From assembly GCF_014836335.1 (NCBI RefSeq), contig NZ_JACSRA010000028.1, positions 1 through 60,368 of the forward strand: a stretch of DNA of 60,368 nt, written 5' to 3'. This stretch comes from Clostridium cibarium (GTDB lineage: Bacteria > Bacillota > Clostridia > Clostridiales > Clostridiaceae). Of this stretch, positions 7,676-17,187 are shown piece after piece (the stretch's first letter is position 1; each line of letters begins with the position of its first letter). Position numbers and translations under genes: made by a program. The notes under the pieces were generated by a model. The model was not told where the DNA came from. It ran no database searches and saw nothing but the letters and a program-made list of their open reading frames with translations.

Positions 7676-9976
7676 ATGATAAGATTAAGAAAAAGACTAA
7701 CTAGTTTAATATTGACTATTGCTGTTGCTAGTGGGCTATCTTTTGGAAACGTTGCCAAGGAGGCAAGTGCTGCTGTTAATTCTGAAAATATAGAGGCTAA
7801 AGCAACTAGTGATGTTAATAATTATGGACTTGCAAATAGAACACAAGACGGTACTATACTTCATGCTTTCAGTTGGAGTTTTAATACAATAAGAGAAAGA
7901 ATGAAAGAAATAGCCGATTGCGGGTACTCAAGCATTCAAGTTTCACCTATACAAACATGTTATCAAGGGCCAAAACAGCATACATGGGAGTGGGAAAATA
8001 CTTACCAGCCTACTTATAATAAAATTGGTAATTATATAGTTGGATCAAAAGAAGAATTTAAAGCTATGACAGCTGAAGCACACAAGTATGGTATAAAGAT
8101 AATAGTTGATATTGTGGCAAATCATGTATCTGGACACAGGGAAAGTGTGGATCCTTCAATAATGAATAATTATAATTTATTTCATCATAATGGAATAATT
8201 GGAGATGGTGAATGGCAAAATAGATGGGCTCTTACTCAGAAAGAAGTACTAGGACTTGCTGATTACAATACTCAAAGTAAAGATGTTCAAAATATGATTA
8301 TAAGTTATTTGGATGATTGTATGGATTCAGGGGCTGATGGATTTAGATTTGATACAGCTAAGCATATAGAACTTCCTAATGATGGTAACTTTGGTGGAGA
8401 TTTTTGGCCTACAATACTTAATGCTATAAGATCAAAAAATTCTAGTGCCTTTGTTTATGGAGAAATATTACAAGATACTGGAGATAATTATTTAGGTTAT
8501 GCTGCACTAATGGGGACTAACGGAGATACTTACAGCAGAGTTGTTAGAGGTGCTGTTTGTAATCATAATTTATTTACAGATTTAGTAAATTATCAAGTGC
8601 CAGATGGAGTACAAGCAGATAAGATAGTTACTTATGTAGAAACTCATGACACTTATGCTAATTCTGATAATAATAAGAGAGATCAAGGTGGCACAAGACC
8701 AGTTAACAATTGGCAAATAAGAAAAGGTTATTCAATAATTGCTGCAAGAGCTAAAGGAGTTCCTTTATTTTTTGCTAGACCAAAGTTTGACGGATATAAT
8801 AGTGAAGGAAAATTAGAAGGACCAATTGGAGTTTCAACTGATGATTGGAAGGATCCAGAAGTTGTAGCAGTAAATAAATTCCGTAACGCTATGATTGGTA
8901 AGAGTGAGTATGTAAGACAAATAAATAATAATACAATAGGAATTGAACGTGGAAGCGATGGTATTGTAATAGTTAATTTGGATGGTGGATATAATGGTAG
9001 ACTTCAAACTAACTTAAAAGATGGACAGTATAAGGATCAAGTATCAGGAAGAACAGCTACAGTTTCAAATGGATATATTAATTTACAGATAGATTCTGGA
9101 AAAACAGCAGTTTTCTATAATCCATCTGATATAAAAGTGGCTTCAGTTTCTGCTTCTCCAGAAAGTACAAGTTTTAGCACAAATACATTAGATGTAATGC
9201 TAAATGCAAAATACACATCAGAATCATATTATTCAATTGATGGTAAAGAAAGAGTAAGTTATTCTGATGGTAAAATAATAAAAATTGGTGCCGAAAAGCA
9301 GTATGGCGAAAATGTAACTATAACATTATACGGTAAAGATTTAAATGGGAAAGAAATAAGTTCTAAAACTTATACTTTTACAAAGACTAAGGAGCCTATA
9401 AGCAAACATACTGCATATATAAAATTACCAGCGGGATGGGGAGAACCATATGCATATGTTTATGAAGAGAATAATGGAACAGTAAAAAATAATGCTTCAT
9501 GGCCAGGTGTTAAAATGACTAGGGTTAAAGATGATATATATAGCTATGTAGTAGATAGTAGTTTCACGAATCCATTAGTAATATTTACAGATAAGAATCA
9601 ACAATGTCCATACCAAGGAGCTTCTGGTTTAAAACTATCAGGATCGATGATATATGAAAATGGTAATTGGCATAGTTATATACCTGATGTTAATACAGAT
9701 AATGTGGCATATATAGAATTGCCATCAGGATGGGGAGAACCATATGTATATGTTTATGAAGAAAACAATGGAACAGTAAAAGAGAATGCTTCATGGCCAG
9801 GGATAAAGATGACAAAAGTTGAAGGTAATTTGTATAGCTATAAGGTAGACAGTAGTTTTACAAATCCATTAGTAATATTTACAGACAAGAGGAATCAATA
9901 TCCAGCTAGTAATAGCAGAGGGCTAATGCTTAAAGGAAGTATGATATATCGAAATGGAACTTGGACTAATATGTAA
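7676..9976 (+). CDS. Secreted alpha-amylase (GH13) with two C-terminal CBM26-like modules
   Basis: The 766-residue protein begins with a Sec signal peptide (basic MIRLRKR, hydrophobic core, ASA-A cleavage near residue 33). The GH13 barrel spans ~50-420: region I DIVANH, nucleophile D226 in GFRFD, acid/base E263 in VYGEIL, and D325 in VETHD. After a barrel-capping beta domain and a linker domain (~485-575), two ~90-residue repeats (about 580-670 and 678-766), WGEPYxYVYEENNGTVK.NASWPG, match CBM26 starch-binding modules. It degrades starch outside the cell. The repeats are near-identical, implying a recent duplication. Start: ATG after AAGGAG. Confidence 0.95.
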   Translation: MIRLRKRLTSLILTIAVASGLSFGNVAKEASAAVNSENIEAKATSDVNNYGLANRTQDGTILHAFSWSFNTIRERMKEIADCGYSSIQVSPIQTCYQGPKQHTWEWENTYQPTYNKIGNYIVGSKEEFKAMTAEAHKYGIKIIVDIVANHVSGHRESVDPSIMNNYNLFHHNGIIGDGEWQNRWALTQKEVLGLADYNTQSKDVQNMIISYLDDCMDSGADGFRFDTAKHIELPNDGNFGGDFWPTILNAIRSKNSSAFVYGEILQDTGDNYLGYAALMGTNGDTYSRVVRGAVCNHNLFTDLVNYQVPDGVQADKIVTYVETHDTYANSDNNKRDQGGTRPVNNWQIRKGYSIIAARAKGVPLFFARPKFDGYNSEGKLEGPIGVSTDDWKDPEVVAVNKFRNAMIGKSEYVRQINNNTIGIERGSDGIVIVNLDGGYNGRLQTNLKDGQYKDQVSGRTATVSNGYINLQIDSGKTAVFYNPSDIKVASVSASPESTSFSTNTLDVMLNAKYTSESYYSIDGKERVSYSDGKIIKIGAEKQYGENVTITLYGKDLNGKEISSKTYTFTKTKEPISKHTAYIKLPAGWGEPYAYVYEENNGTVKNNASWPGVKMTRVKDDIYSYVVDSSFTNPLVIFTDKNQQCPYQGASGLKLSGSMIYENGNWHSYIPDVNTDNVAYIELPSGWGEPYVYVYEENNGTVKENASWPGIKMTKVEGNLYSYKVDSSFTNPLVIFTDKRNQYPASNSRGLMLKGSMIYRNGTWTNM

Positions 9977-10009
9977 TTGTAAAAATTAGTACAGGCTATA
10001 TGATAAGGA

Positions 10010-10055
10010 GCTATTTGGATGAAAAGTAATCAGCTTATATTCCAGATAGCTTTTT
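10010..10055 (+). terminator. Intrinsic terminator after the amylase
   Basis: GCTATTTGG (10010-10018) pairs with CCAGATAGC (10042-10050), one G-T pair, followed by TTTTTA. Confidence 0.65.
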
Positions 10056-10237
10056 ATATGTTTATAGTAAATAGTAAATAATTGATGAGATTATTAATTT
10101 ACATTTTTATTTGGTATAGGTTATAATTTCTATGTAAACAGTTAATTTGGATAAGTAGAATGGGAGATTTTAAACTACTGCAAATGATAATTATACTGTT
10201 ACCCTATATAGTGTTATAAACAAATGGTGGGAGAAAA

Positions 10238-10666
10238 ATGAATATAGGATATGAATTAAATTTATGTTCCAAACTAGTTAAGAAAAGGTTAAATAAAGAA
10301 CTAGAACCTTATGAGCTTACATCAGTGCAGTTCTGTGTGTTGAAATATATGGATATACATAGTGAAGATAATAATTTTAGCACTGCAGTAAATATAGCAG
10401 AGATGTTAGATATGGATAAGCCAACTGTATCGGCGGTGGTAAATAGACTTATTGAAAAGGGATATATAAGGAAATCACCACATCCAACAGATGGCAGAGC
10501 ATGGGTATTATCCTTAACTAACAGATATAGAAACAATTCAGATATATTCGAATGTATAAGTGAAAAAATTATGAGGTCTGCTACCGTTGGGATGGATGAA
10601 GACGAGATTTCATTTATGCAAAGTACTATGTCTAAAATAATTTCTAATTTAAAAAATGAAGTTTAG
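10238..10666 (+). CDS. MarR family transcriptional regulator
   Basis: The 142-residue protein is a winged-helix regulator of the MarR family. Helices around LTSVQFCVLKYMDIHSED, the recognition segment IAEMLDMDKPTVSAVVNRLIEKGYI, and the wing RKSPHPTDGRAWVLSLT with the conserved D-x-R are all present. MarR dimers usually repress nearby genes and are released by small ligands. No obvious target is adjacent: the amylase lies upstream in the same direction and the chemoreceptor converges from downstream. The ATG follows GGTGGGAG. Target and ligand are unknown. Confidence 0.9.
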   Translation: MNIGYELNLCSKLVKKRLNKELEPYELTSVQFCVLKYMDIHSEDNNFSTAVNIAEMLDMDKPTVSAVVNRLIEKGYIRKSPHPTDGRAWVLSLTNRYRNNSDIFECISEKIMRSATVGMDEDEISFMQSTMSKIISNLKNEV

Positions 10667-10785
10667 ATAGCAGAATTTTGAAAGTATAAAAAGGATTTAG
10701 AAACATAATTTAAATAAGTTCTTAGGGAAATCATTAATAAATGATTATAAAGAAGAAAAAGGAAATAATAAAACTATATAGGGGG

Positions 10786-10817
10786 AAAAACTGTCTCATT
10801 TTAATGAGACAGTTTTT
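10786..10817. terminator. Bidirectional intrinsic terminator
   Basis: AAAAACTGTCTCATT (10786-10800) pairs perfectly with AATGAGACAGTTTTT (10803-10817) and runs into T residues. It ends both the MarR gene and the convergent chemoreceptor gene. Confidence 0.85.
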
Positions 10818-10818
10818 T

Positions 10819-12888
10819 TTACTTAATAATAAATTTTGAAATCATTTCTTCTAATTTGTTAACTAATACTTTTAATTCGTCAGAAGAATTTTTTACATTA
10901 TGAACAGATTCTAATTGTTCATGTACTGTTGCAGATATTTCTTCAGTTGAGGCAACATATTCTTCACATATTGCAGTTATGCCGTGAATTGCTGATAATG
11001 CAGATTCCTTGCTTTCTTTAATTTCATTAATGTTAGTAAGTAAATTGTTAACTTCATTAGACATAGTGTCAAAAGAATCTTTCATTGAATTAAAGGTCAT
11101 CTTAGATTCGTTCATTGTAGTATTTACTTCGAGAATTGTAGAGGTTGATTTATTCATATTATCTTGAGTTTTAATAATTTCTGAACTTATCTCATTTATT
11201 ATTGATTCTATCATTTTTGTAGATTCAGCAGTTTGTTCAGAAAGTACTCGTATTTCCTCAGCAACAACTCCAAAACCTTTTCCAGCCTCACCAGCTCTAG
11301 CAGCTTCTATGGCAGCATTAAGAGCAAGTAGATTCGTTTGTTCAGATATATTATTTATTGTTGAAGTAATATTGCCTATTAAAAGAGATTTGTTAGATAA
11401 TTCATTTACACTTTCGTTAGTTTTCTTAGAAATATTGTTGTTTTCTTGTACTTTTCCAACTAAATTATCTATTGAGTTTATAGCACTATTATTTTGTGCT
11501 TTTGCTTTATCAAAGTTATAATTAAAGCTTTTTGCTATTTCTAGAATGTTTTCAATTTTGTCAGATAATTCTTCAAGTTTTTGAGATCCAAGTTGTGCAT
11601 CATTAGCTTGAGCTTCAGCACCATTTGCTAATTCTAAAATAGCTTTATCAATTGAATTTACTGATCCTTGTAAGTCATCGGTTATTAGACTTAGTTTATT
11701 TGATTGATTGTAGGTTTCGCTAGAGCAACCTCTAATATTACTAATTGTTTCTCTAATAACTTCTCTTAAATTAATAACAGATTTTCCTATTATTCCTGTT
11801 TCATCTTTGAATTTGTGTATTTTAAGATATTTAGTATCTTCTCGTAAATCTAAATCAGATGTAGTATTGACAAGTTTTGTAATAAATTTAATAGGATTGC
11901 TTATCATATTTCCTATAAAATAAGCCACTATAGAAATTATTATACAAACAATTATAGTTATAATAAGAGATATAAGAATATTTTTGTTTACATCCTTGAA
12001 AATATCACTTTCGTCAGCACTTACAATCATTACATTGCCATTAGCTAATTTAGTATAAGCTAGTACAGAATTAGTGCCATTACTTGTATAGTATTGAATT
12101 CCATCATCTTTAGAATCTATATCAATAGAATCTCCTAAAGCACTTTTTATATTATCTTCCTGAGAATATTTTTTATCCACCAAGTATTGTCCATTTTTAT
12201 TTAATAATGATGCGTGTCCTTTATCATATATACTTATGTTGTTTATCATATCCTTATAATTATCAAAGAATAAATCAACAGCAACCACACCAATTAGTTG
12301 ATTATTTATGTATATTGGTTCAGTATAAGACATTCTCATACTAGCAGAACTACTATCTGTATGAGGGTCACTCCATATTGCAGATTTGTTGTTAATAGGA
12401 GTATAATACCAACTCATGTCAGGATTACTTTGATAAAATTGATCTTTTGTAAATTTGTTTAGTCTATTTACGTCTTTATCACCAATTTTTCTTTCATAGA
12501 TAAGTTGATGAGCTGTATTTGTAATCTCAGGATTTACTATTATGGCTATTCCTAATAAATTTGATTGACTATATGTTAATTCTTTTATAAATGGATTTAG
12601 TGATTCAATGTAAGTATTAATATATGTGTCATCGTTTACGTTGACTTTAGATAGGTCTAAGGTATTTGTTAATAACTTACTTATAATTTGAACATTATCT
12701 TTAGTTGTTATAAGACCTTCATTTACAGTTTTTGATAGGTTTTTTGTCGTTTGCGTCAGATTTGTTTCCGCTTCACTTTTTAGTGTGCTTTTATTTACTA
12801 AGGTTGTTGCGGTTGTTATTACTATTGAAGTTAGTACACAAAATGATACAATAGTTACAATAATTTTAGTTGATATTTTTTTCATCAT
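10819..12888 (-). CDS. Methyl-accepting chemotaxis protein (dCache-type sensor)
   Basis: The 689-residue transmembrane receptor has TM1 at ~8-29, a ~270-residue extracellular double-Cache-like domain (motifs MSWYYTPINNKSAIWSDPH and IYINNQLIGVVAVDLFFDN), TM2 at ~303-327, a HAMP linker, and the cytoplasmic signalling hairpin whose tip has the conserved ISEQTNLLALNAAIEAARAG EAGKGFGVVAEEIR motif. It would sense a small molecule outside the cell and control CheA, consistent with the flagellin at the start of the window. The ATG follows GGAGGG. The ligand cannot be told from sequence; Cache sensors often bind amino acids or organic acids. Confidence 0.95.
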   Translation of the reverse strand: MMKKISTKIIVTIVSFCVLTSIVITTATTLVNKSTLKSEAETNLTQTTKNLSKTVNEGLITTKDNVQIISKLLTNTLDLSKVNVNDDTYINTYIESLNPFIKELTYSQSNLLGIAIIVNPEITNTAHQLIYERKIGDKDVNRLNKFTKDQFYQSNPDMSWYYTPINNKSAIWSDPHTDSSSASMRMSYTEPIYINNQLIGVVAVDLFFDNYKDMINNISIYDKGHASLLNKNGQYLVDKKYSQEDNIKSALGDSIDIDSKDDGIQYYTSNGTNSVLAYTKLANGNVMIVSADESDIFKDVNKNILISLIITIIVCIIISIVAYFIGNMISNPIKFITKLVNTTSDLDLREDTKYLKIHKFKDETGIIGKSVINLREVIRETISNIRGCSSETYNQSNKLSLITDDLQGSVNSIDKAILELANGAEAQANDAQLGSQKLEELSDKIENILEIAKSFNYNFDKAKAQNNSAINSIDNLVGKVQENNNISKKTNESVNELSNKSLLIGNITSTINNISEQTNLLALNAAIEAARAGEAGKGFGVVAEEIRVLSEQTAESTKMIESIINEISSEIIKTQDNMNKSTSTILEVNTTMNESKMTFNSMKDSFDTMSNEVNNLLTNINEIKESKESALSAIHGITAICEEYVASTEEISATVHEQLESVHNVKNSSDELKVLVNKLEEMISKFIIK

Positions 12889-13098
12889 ATCCCTCCTAGA
12901 TTAAGTGTTATTTACCTATCAATAATTATTTTAAGTTTTTAGATAATGTTAGTCAATAAAATAGGGATTTATTCACATATTCTTCATGTATATTATGGCA
13001 AACGTGAGAAACTATTCATAAATGATATAATTAAAATATGAATTGTTTAATTTTATATATTATGATGGTATAATATCATTTGAAAATGAGGTGTTAAT

Positions 13099-13968
13099 AT
13101 GAGTAATATAGCAGGTCAAGGGTGTGAAAGGTTAATTCCGGAAGAAGACAAAAAGCCCCTTAAAGAAATAGAAAGAAGTATTGTTAAAAGATATAGAAAG
13201 CCAATATGGTCAAAGTTTGTAAAGGCTATAAAAGAGTATAACTTGGTAGAAGAAGGCGACAAAATTGCAGTTGCTATTTCTGGTGGTAAGGATAGCATAC
13301 TTATGGCAAAATTATTTCAAGAATTGCAAAGACATGGTCAAGTTAACTTTGAATTAGAATTTATTGCAATGGATCCAGGATATCATCCACAAATAAAAGA
13401 ACTTTTAAAAGATAACTTAGAGTATTTAAATATTAATGCACAAATATATGATTCAGGAATATTTGGTGTAGTTGATAAAATGGCTAAAGATTATCCATGT
13501 TATTTATGTGCAAGGATGAGAAGAGGATCATTATATGCAAAGGCAAAGGAACTTGGTTGTAATAAATTAGCTTTAGGACATCATTATAATGATGTAATAG
13601 AAACTACTCTATTAAATGTACTTTATGCAGGCAATTTTAAAACTATGCTTCCAAAGCTTAAAGCTAAGAATTTTGAAAATCTAGAACTTATAAGACCATT
13701 ATATTATGTGGAAGAAGAGGCCATAAAGAGATTTATAAATTATAGTGGTATTTGGCCATTAAACTGTGCATGTATGATTGCAGCTAAGAAAATAGGAAAT
13801 AAGAGATATGAAATAAAAGAACTTATAAAAGAATTAAAAACAAAGTTTGATGGAGTTGACAAATCAATATTTAAGTCTGCATCTAATGTAAGTATGGATT
13901 CAATACTTGGATGGGAAAAGGATGAGGTAAAATATTCATTTTTAGATTTTTATGATGATGAAGAATAA
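13099..13968 (+). CDS. TtcA-like PP-loop ATPase (probable tRNA 2-thiolation enzyme)
   Basis: The 289-residue cytoplasmic protein carries the PP-loop SGGKDSILMA (about residues 60-69), which adenylates tRNA bases, then CYLCARMRRGSLY with a CxxC pair and LALGHHYNDVIETTLLN, as in TtcA/Ncs6-type 2-thiouridine or 2-thiocytidine synthetases. A further cysteine pair (NCACM) could complete an iron-sulfur site. TtcA makes 2-thiocytidine at tRNA position 32 in characterised bacteria; the exact base here is uncertain. The start ATG follows GAGGTG. The gene is alone, with a C-terminal acidic tail. Confidence 0.85.
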   Translation: MSNIAGQGCERLIPEEDKKPLKEIERSIVKRYRKPIWSKFVKAIKEYNLVEEGDKIAVAISGGKDSILMAKLFQELQRHGQVNFELEFIAMDPGYHPQIKELLKDNLEYLNINAQIYDSGIFGVVDKMAKDYPCYLCARMRRGSLYAKAKELGCNKLALGHHYNDVIETTLLNVLYAGNFKTMLPKLKAKNFENLELIRPLYYVEEEAIKRFINYSGIWPLNCACMIAAKKIGNKRYEIKELIKELKTKFDGVDKSIFKSASNVSMDSILGWEKDEVKYSFLDFYDDEE

Positions 13969-14096
13969 TTATATATAGAAAAGTTAATATAGCTTATACA
14001 TCAAATAAAAAAGAATTATATTAAATAAAGTTAATAAATTAATAAACGATAATAATATGAAAAGTAAGTTTTTGTAATTATAAGGAGGAAAAAAAT

Positions 14097-14285
14097 ATGA
14101 ATAGAGATTCGTTATTTTCGATGGATCCTGATATTTTATTGAGTATATTAAATTTAAAGCTTAGAGATAATTTTAGTTCCATAGAAGAACTTTGTGAAGA
14201 TATTGGGGTAACAGAAAGTGAGATTGCACAAAAACTAGAGAGTACTGGACGTATATATAACAGAGAAACTAATCAATTTAAATAG
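14097..14285 (+). CDS. DUF4250 domain-containing small protein
   Basis: The 62-residue soluble protein matches the DUF4250 pattern: MDPDILLSILNLKLRD, FSSIEELCEDIGV and a helix-turn-helix-like TESEIAQKLESTG. The family is common in clostridia and functionally uncharacterised. A perfect AAGGAGG precedes the ATG. No operon partner is evident; a 39-residue membrane peptide gene follows 125 bases later. Confidence 0.8.
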   Translation: MNRDSLFSMDPDILLSILNLKLRDNFSSIEELCEDIGVTESEIAQKLESTGRIYNRETNQFK

Positions 14286-14410
14286 ATTGAAGGTTGTAGT
14301 CAAGACTGTATAGTTAACATTATTATAAATATTGTTAATAAATCTAGAATATTCATATATTCATAGGGTATAATATAATAAGATTTTATAATTATTATGG
14401 AGGTAGCGTG

Positions 14411-14530
14411 ATGAATGTGAAAAAGACTGGAAAGTTGCTAGCCCTTTTAGGAGCTACTACGGCTTTAGTAGTATCTATAGTTAAGGACAAAAAGGTAAAA
14501 GGAAATGATGAAATAAAAGAAGAGGAATAA
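14411..14530 (+). CDS. Small single-pass membrane protein (39 aa)
   Basis: The 39-residue frame has a short basic N-terminus, one hydrophobic segment (LLALLGATTALVVSIV, about residues 9-24) and a charged KDKK...EIKEEE tail. A GGAGG ribosome site lies 8 bases before the ATG, and a TATAAT-like box is about 40 bases upstream. I recognise no family. The coding call rests on ribosome-site strength and a membrane-like composition. Confidence 0.5.
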   Translation: MNVKKTGKLLALLGATTALVVSIVKDKKVKGNDEIKEEE

Positions 14531-14601
14531 TAAAGTATTTTGTTTATATAATTAGTGTCATTAGGTGTAATTGTATAAATTTATCTCAAGGGGAAATAGA
14601 G

Positions 14602-16284
14602 ATGAATAGAATAGAAAATTATAATATTAAAAATATAATAGGATATTCAAAAGATAATTTTTTGGTAATTCATATTGAGAAGAGAACAATAGAAGTATCA
14701 GGAAACTTAGTTATGAGGATGAATAACAAATATACCCTTGAACTTACATTTGAAAAAGCCATTAGCTTAATTAGAAATGAAGATTTGAAAAAAGTTAAGG
14801 ATGGTTTTTATGATGGTGTTGCTAGTAAAAAGCCAATAGAATTGGATTTTTATATTTATTCCGGAAGATGGGAACAATTATGTGTTAGTTTAAAGATTAA
14901 ACCTTTCATTAACAAACAAGAGATAGTAGAATATTTTTACGGATATATACACGATATATCTTTAGAAAGAAAAGCAGAAGAATCTCTAAAGAGTTTAATG
15001 GAATTTGATCCTTTAACCAAGCTTCCGTCAACGTATTATATAAAAGATTATATAAATGAATACTTATTATATAGAAAAAAAGATAATTTCAGAGGAATCT
15101 TGTTATTAATAAATATAGATAATTTTAAGGTTATCAATGATTCATTTGGATATGATCAAGGAAATTTGTTATTAGTAGAGGTAGCAAATCAATTATTAAA
15201 TATAATTGAGAAAGAAGAACTGATTTCTAGATATAGCGGAGATGAATTTATAATATTCAAACCACAGATTAATGAAATTGATGAAGCGAAAGAAGTAGTT
15301 AATAAAATTAAATCTATATTTAATAAGCCTTTTAATATTAAAGGATGCAATATGTATATAACAGCAAGTATAGGAGTGGCTGTTTTCCCTGAAAATGGAG
15401 ACAGTTTTAATGATCTTCTAAAAAGTGCTGATCTTGCTATGTATAGAGTAAAGAGTAATGGAAAAGATGGATATGAATTATTTGATGCTAATATGAATCC
15501 TAAAACAATAGATAGAGTTTATTTAATTCAAAAAGAGCTAAAAAATGCATTATTGAAAGAAGAACTATATGTAGTTTTTCAACCCAAGGTTGTGTTAGAT
15601 AATTCAACAGTAACTGGATTTGAAGCATTAATAAGGTGGGAAAATAATAGTTTGGGATTTATAGGACCAAGTGAGTTTGTTTCAATAGCTGAAGACACAA
15701 GATTAATAATTCCAATAGGGAGATTTGTATTAGAAGAAGTTTTTAAAAAAATTAAGACTTTATTAAATGAAGGTTTTGATGAGTTTAAGGTAGCTGTTAA
15801 TTTTTCAGAAGTACAATTTAGGTATGGAACTATTATAGATGATTTTATTGAATTTAGTGAAAAATATAAAGTATCGCCACAATATATAGAAGTGGAAATA
15901 ACGGAAAGCATATTAATGAAATCCTTTGATGACAATATAAATAAGCTCCAAGCAATAAGAAGTTTAGGTGCTACTGTTGCCTTGGATGATTTTGGAACAG
16001 GATATTCTTGTTTAAATTATTTGACAAAACTTCCTATAGATGTATTAAAGATTGATAGAAGTTTTGTTATTGATTTATTGGAAAACTATAAGAGTAGATG
16101 TGTAGTAGAGAATATAATTAATTTATCACATGCTTTAGGAATTGATGTAGTAGCTGAAGGTGTAGAGGAAATAGAACAAGTAGAATATTTAAAAAAAGTA
16201 TTATGTGATATAGTGCAAGGTTACTACTTTAGTAAACCTAAGAGATTTGAATGCGCTAAAAAGTTATTAGGAAAAAAATTATAA
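14602..16284 (+). CDS. PAS-like GGDEF-EAL cyclic-di-GMP enzyme
   Basis: The 560-residue cytoplasmic protein has a PAS-like sensor (~1-130, ending in GYIHDISLERKAEESLKS), a GGDEF domain (~132-290) with the active-site variant RYSGDEFI, and an EAL domain (~305-555). The EAL catalytic residues look complete: EALIRW, VNFSEVQF, EVEITES, DDFGTGYS, LKIDRSF, VAEGVE. It could therefore hydrolyse c-di-GMP and perhaps make it, linking a cytosolic signal to motility or adhesion. There are no membrane helices. Start after AAGGGGAAA. Its closest local relative is the frameshifted gene at 18053. Confidence 0.92.
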   Translation: MNRIENYNIKNIIGYSKDNFLVIHIEKRTIEVSGNLVMRMNNKYTLELTFEKAISLIRNEDLKKVKDGFYDGVASKKPIELDFYIYSGRWEQLCVSLKIKPFINKQEIVEYFYGYIHDISLERKAEESLKSLMEFDPLTKLPSTYYIKDYINEYLLYRKKDNFRGILLLINIDNFKVINDSFGYDQGNLLLVEVANQLLNIIEKEELISRYSGDEFIIFKPQINEIDEAKEVVNKIKSIFNKPFNIKGCNMYITASIGVAVFPENGDSFNDLLKSADLAMYRVKSNGKDGYELFDANMNPKTIDRVYLIQKELKNALLKEELYVVFQPKVVLDNSTVTGFEALIRWENNSLGFIGPSEFVSIAEDTRLIIPIGRFVLEEVFKKIKTLLNEGFDEFKVAVNFSEVQFRYGTIIDDFIEFSEKYKVSPQYIEVEITESILMKSFDDNINKLQAIRSLGATVALDDFGTGYSCLNYLTKLPIDVLKIDRSFVIDLLENYKSRCVVENIINLSHALGIDVVAEGVEEIEQVEYLKKVLCDIVQGYYFSKPKRFECAKKLLGKKL

Positions 16285-16349
16285 ATTATATTGACAAAAT
16301 TTCGATATATGAATAGAATATATTATAACATAGTTAATAAATCTAATGA

Positions 16350-16595
16350 AAAGGGATAGTATCCAGGTGCATTGTTTTAGAGAGCTGATGATGGTGGGAT
16401 TTCAGTACTTATGCTAATGGTGAATGGGCCTTTGAAGAGCGATATGAAATTTTTATGAGAGTAGTTTAGCCGGTGGTTGCACGTTATAGCAAATAGAGTA
16501 TGTTAGTACTTGAAGAGAGGCATTTTATGTGCAATTTAGGTGGTACCGCGGATATCTCCGTCCTATTAATTTAGGATGGAGTTTTTTTATTTTAA
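16350..16595 (+). promoter_or_regulatory. T-box riboswitch, tryptophan-specific
   Basis: The leader has the T-box core AGGTGGTACCGCG (16538-16550), whose UGGU bulge pairs with the 3' end of uncharged tRNA, and upstream stem I with AGAGAGCTGATG and GGTGGGATTTCAG elements. The specifier codon appears to be TGG (16425-16427, in GTGAATGGGCCTTTGAAG), i.e. Trp. It ends in the terminator CTCCGTCCT/AGGATGGAG (16556-16581) plus T7. The downstream gene is trpP, which agrees with a tryptophan specifier. Confidence 0.92.
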
Positions 16596-16622
16596 AAATT
16601 AATTTATTGGGGGGAATAAAAT

Positions 16623-17138
16623 ATGAATACAAAAAAAATGATAATCAATGCTATTTTAATAGCTATAGGTGTAATATTACACATATCAGCACCATCAATT
16701 GGGTTGCCAGCTCAGCCAGACTTTGCAGTAGCCATGTTATTTATAATAATGATATTAAATAAGGATTATAAAACAACTCTTTTTGCTGGCATTATAATTG
16801 GTATTTTTACAGCTATGACGACTAAAACACCAGGAGGACAATTACCTAATATTTTAGATAAACTAATTACCTGTAATGTCATGTACTTTGTATTATTGCC
16901 ACTTAGAGATAAAATAAATAAGAATATACAAGCTGCAGTTGTATTACTTTTTGGAACAATGTTAAGTGGGCTAACTTTTCTTTTATCATTAGCTACAATT
17001 TATGGAATAGAAGGATCAATATTGGTGCCTATAGTAGCTGTGGTTGTACCTACTTCACTTGTTAATTTAGTTGTTGGAGTTATAATATATAAAATTGTTG
17101 AAAGGGCTATAAAACAAACTAAATTTAAAATGAATTAA
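16623..17138 (+). CDS. trpP: Tryptophan transporter TrpP
   Basis: The 171-residue membrane protein has five or so hydrophobic helices and the motifs of the TrpP (YhaG) family: MIINAILIAIGVILH, SIGLPAQPDFAVAM, the TKTPGGQLPNILDKL loop and VVVPTSLVNLVVGVI. It imports tryptophan. The ATG follows GGGGGGAA directly after the T-box terminator, so read-through depends on uncharged tRNA-Trp. It is a single-gene unit ended by the hairpin at 17156. Confidence 0.93.
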   Translation: MNTKKMIINAILIAIGVILHISAPSIGLPAQPDFAVAMLFIIMILNKDYKTTLFAGIIIGIFTAMTTKTPGGQLPNILDKLITCNVMYFVLLPLRDKINKNIQAAVVLLFGTMLSGLTFLLSLATIYGIEGSILVPIVAVVVPTSLVNLVVGVIIYKIVERAIKQTKFKMN

Positions 17139-17155
17139 AAATTTATATATTAGAG

Positions 17156-17187
17156 AAAATAGTGCTAAAAAATAGCACTATTTTTTT
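17156..17187. terminator. Bidirectional intrinsic terminator
   Basis: AAAATAGTGCTA (17156-17167) pairs with TAGCACTATTTT (17173-17184), with T residues after it. It serves trpP and overlaps the 3' end of the convergent deacetylase gene. Confidence 0.85.

Noticed and set aside
16529..16762. 77-residue frame across the T-box
   Set aside because: It runs through the T-box core and terminator and then overlaps trpP in another frame.
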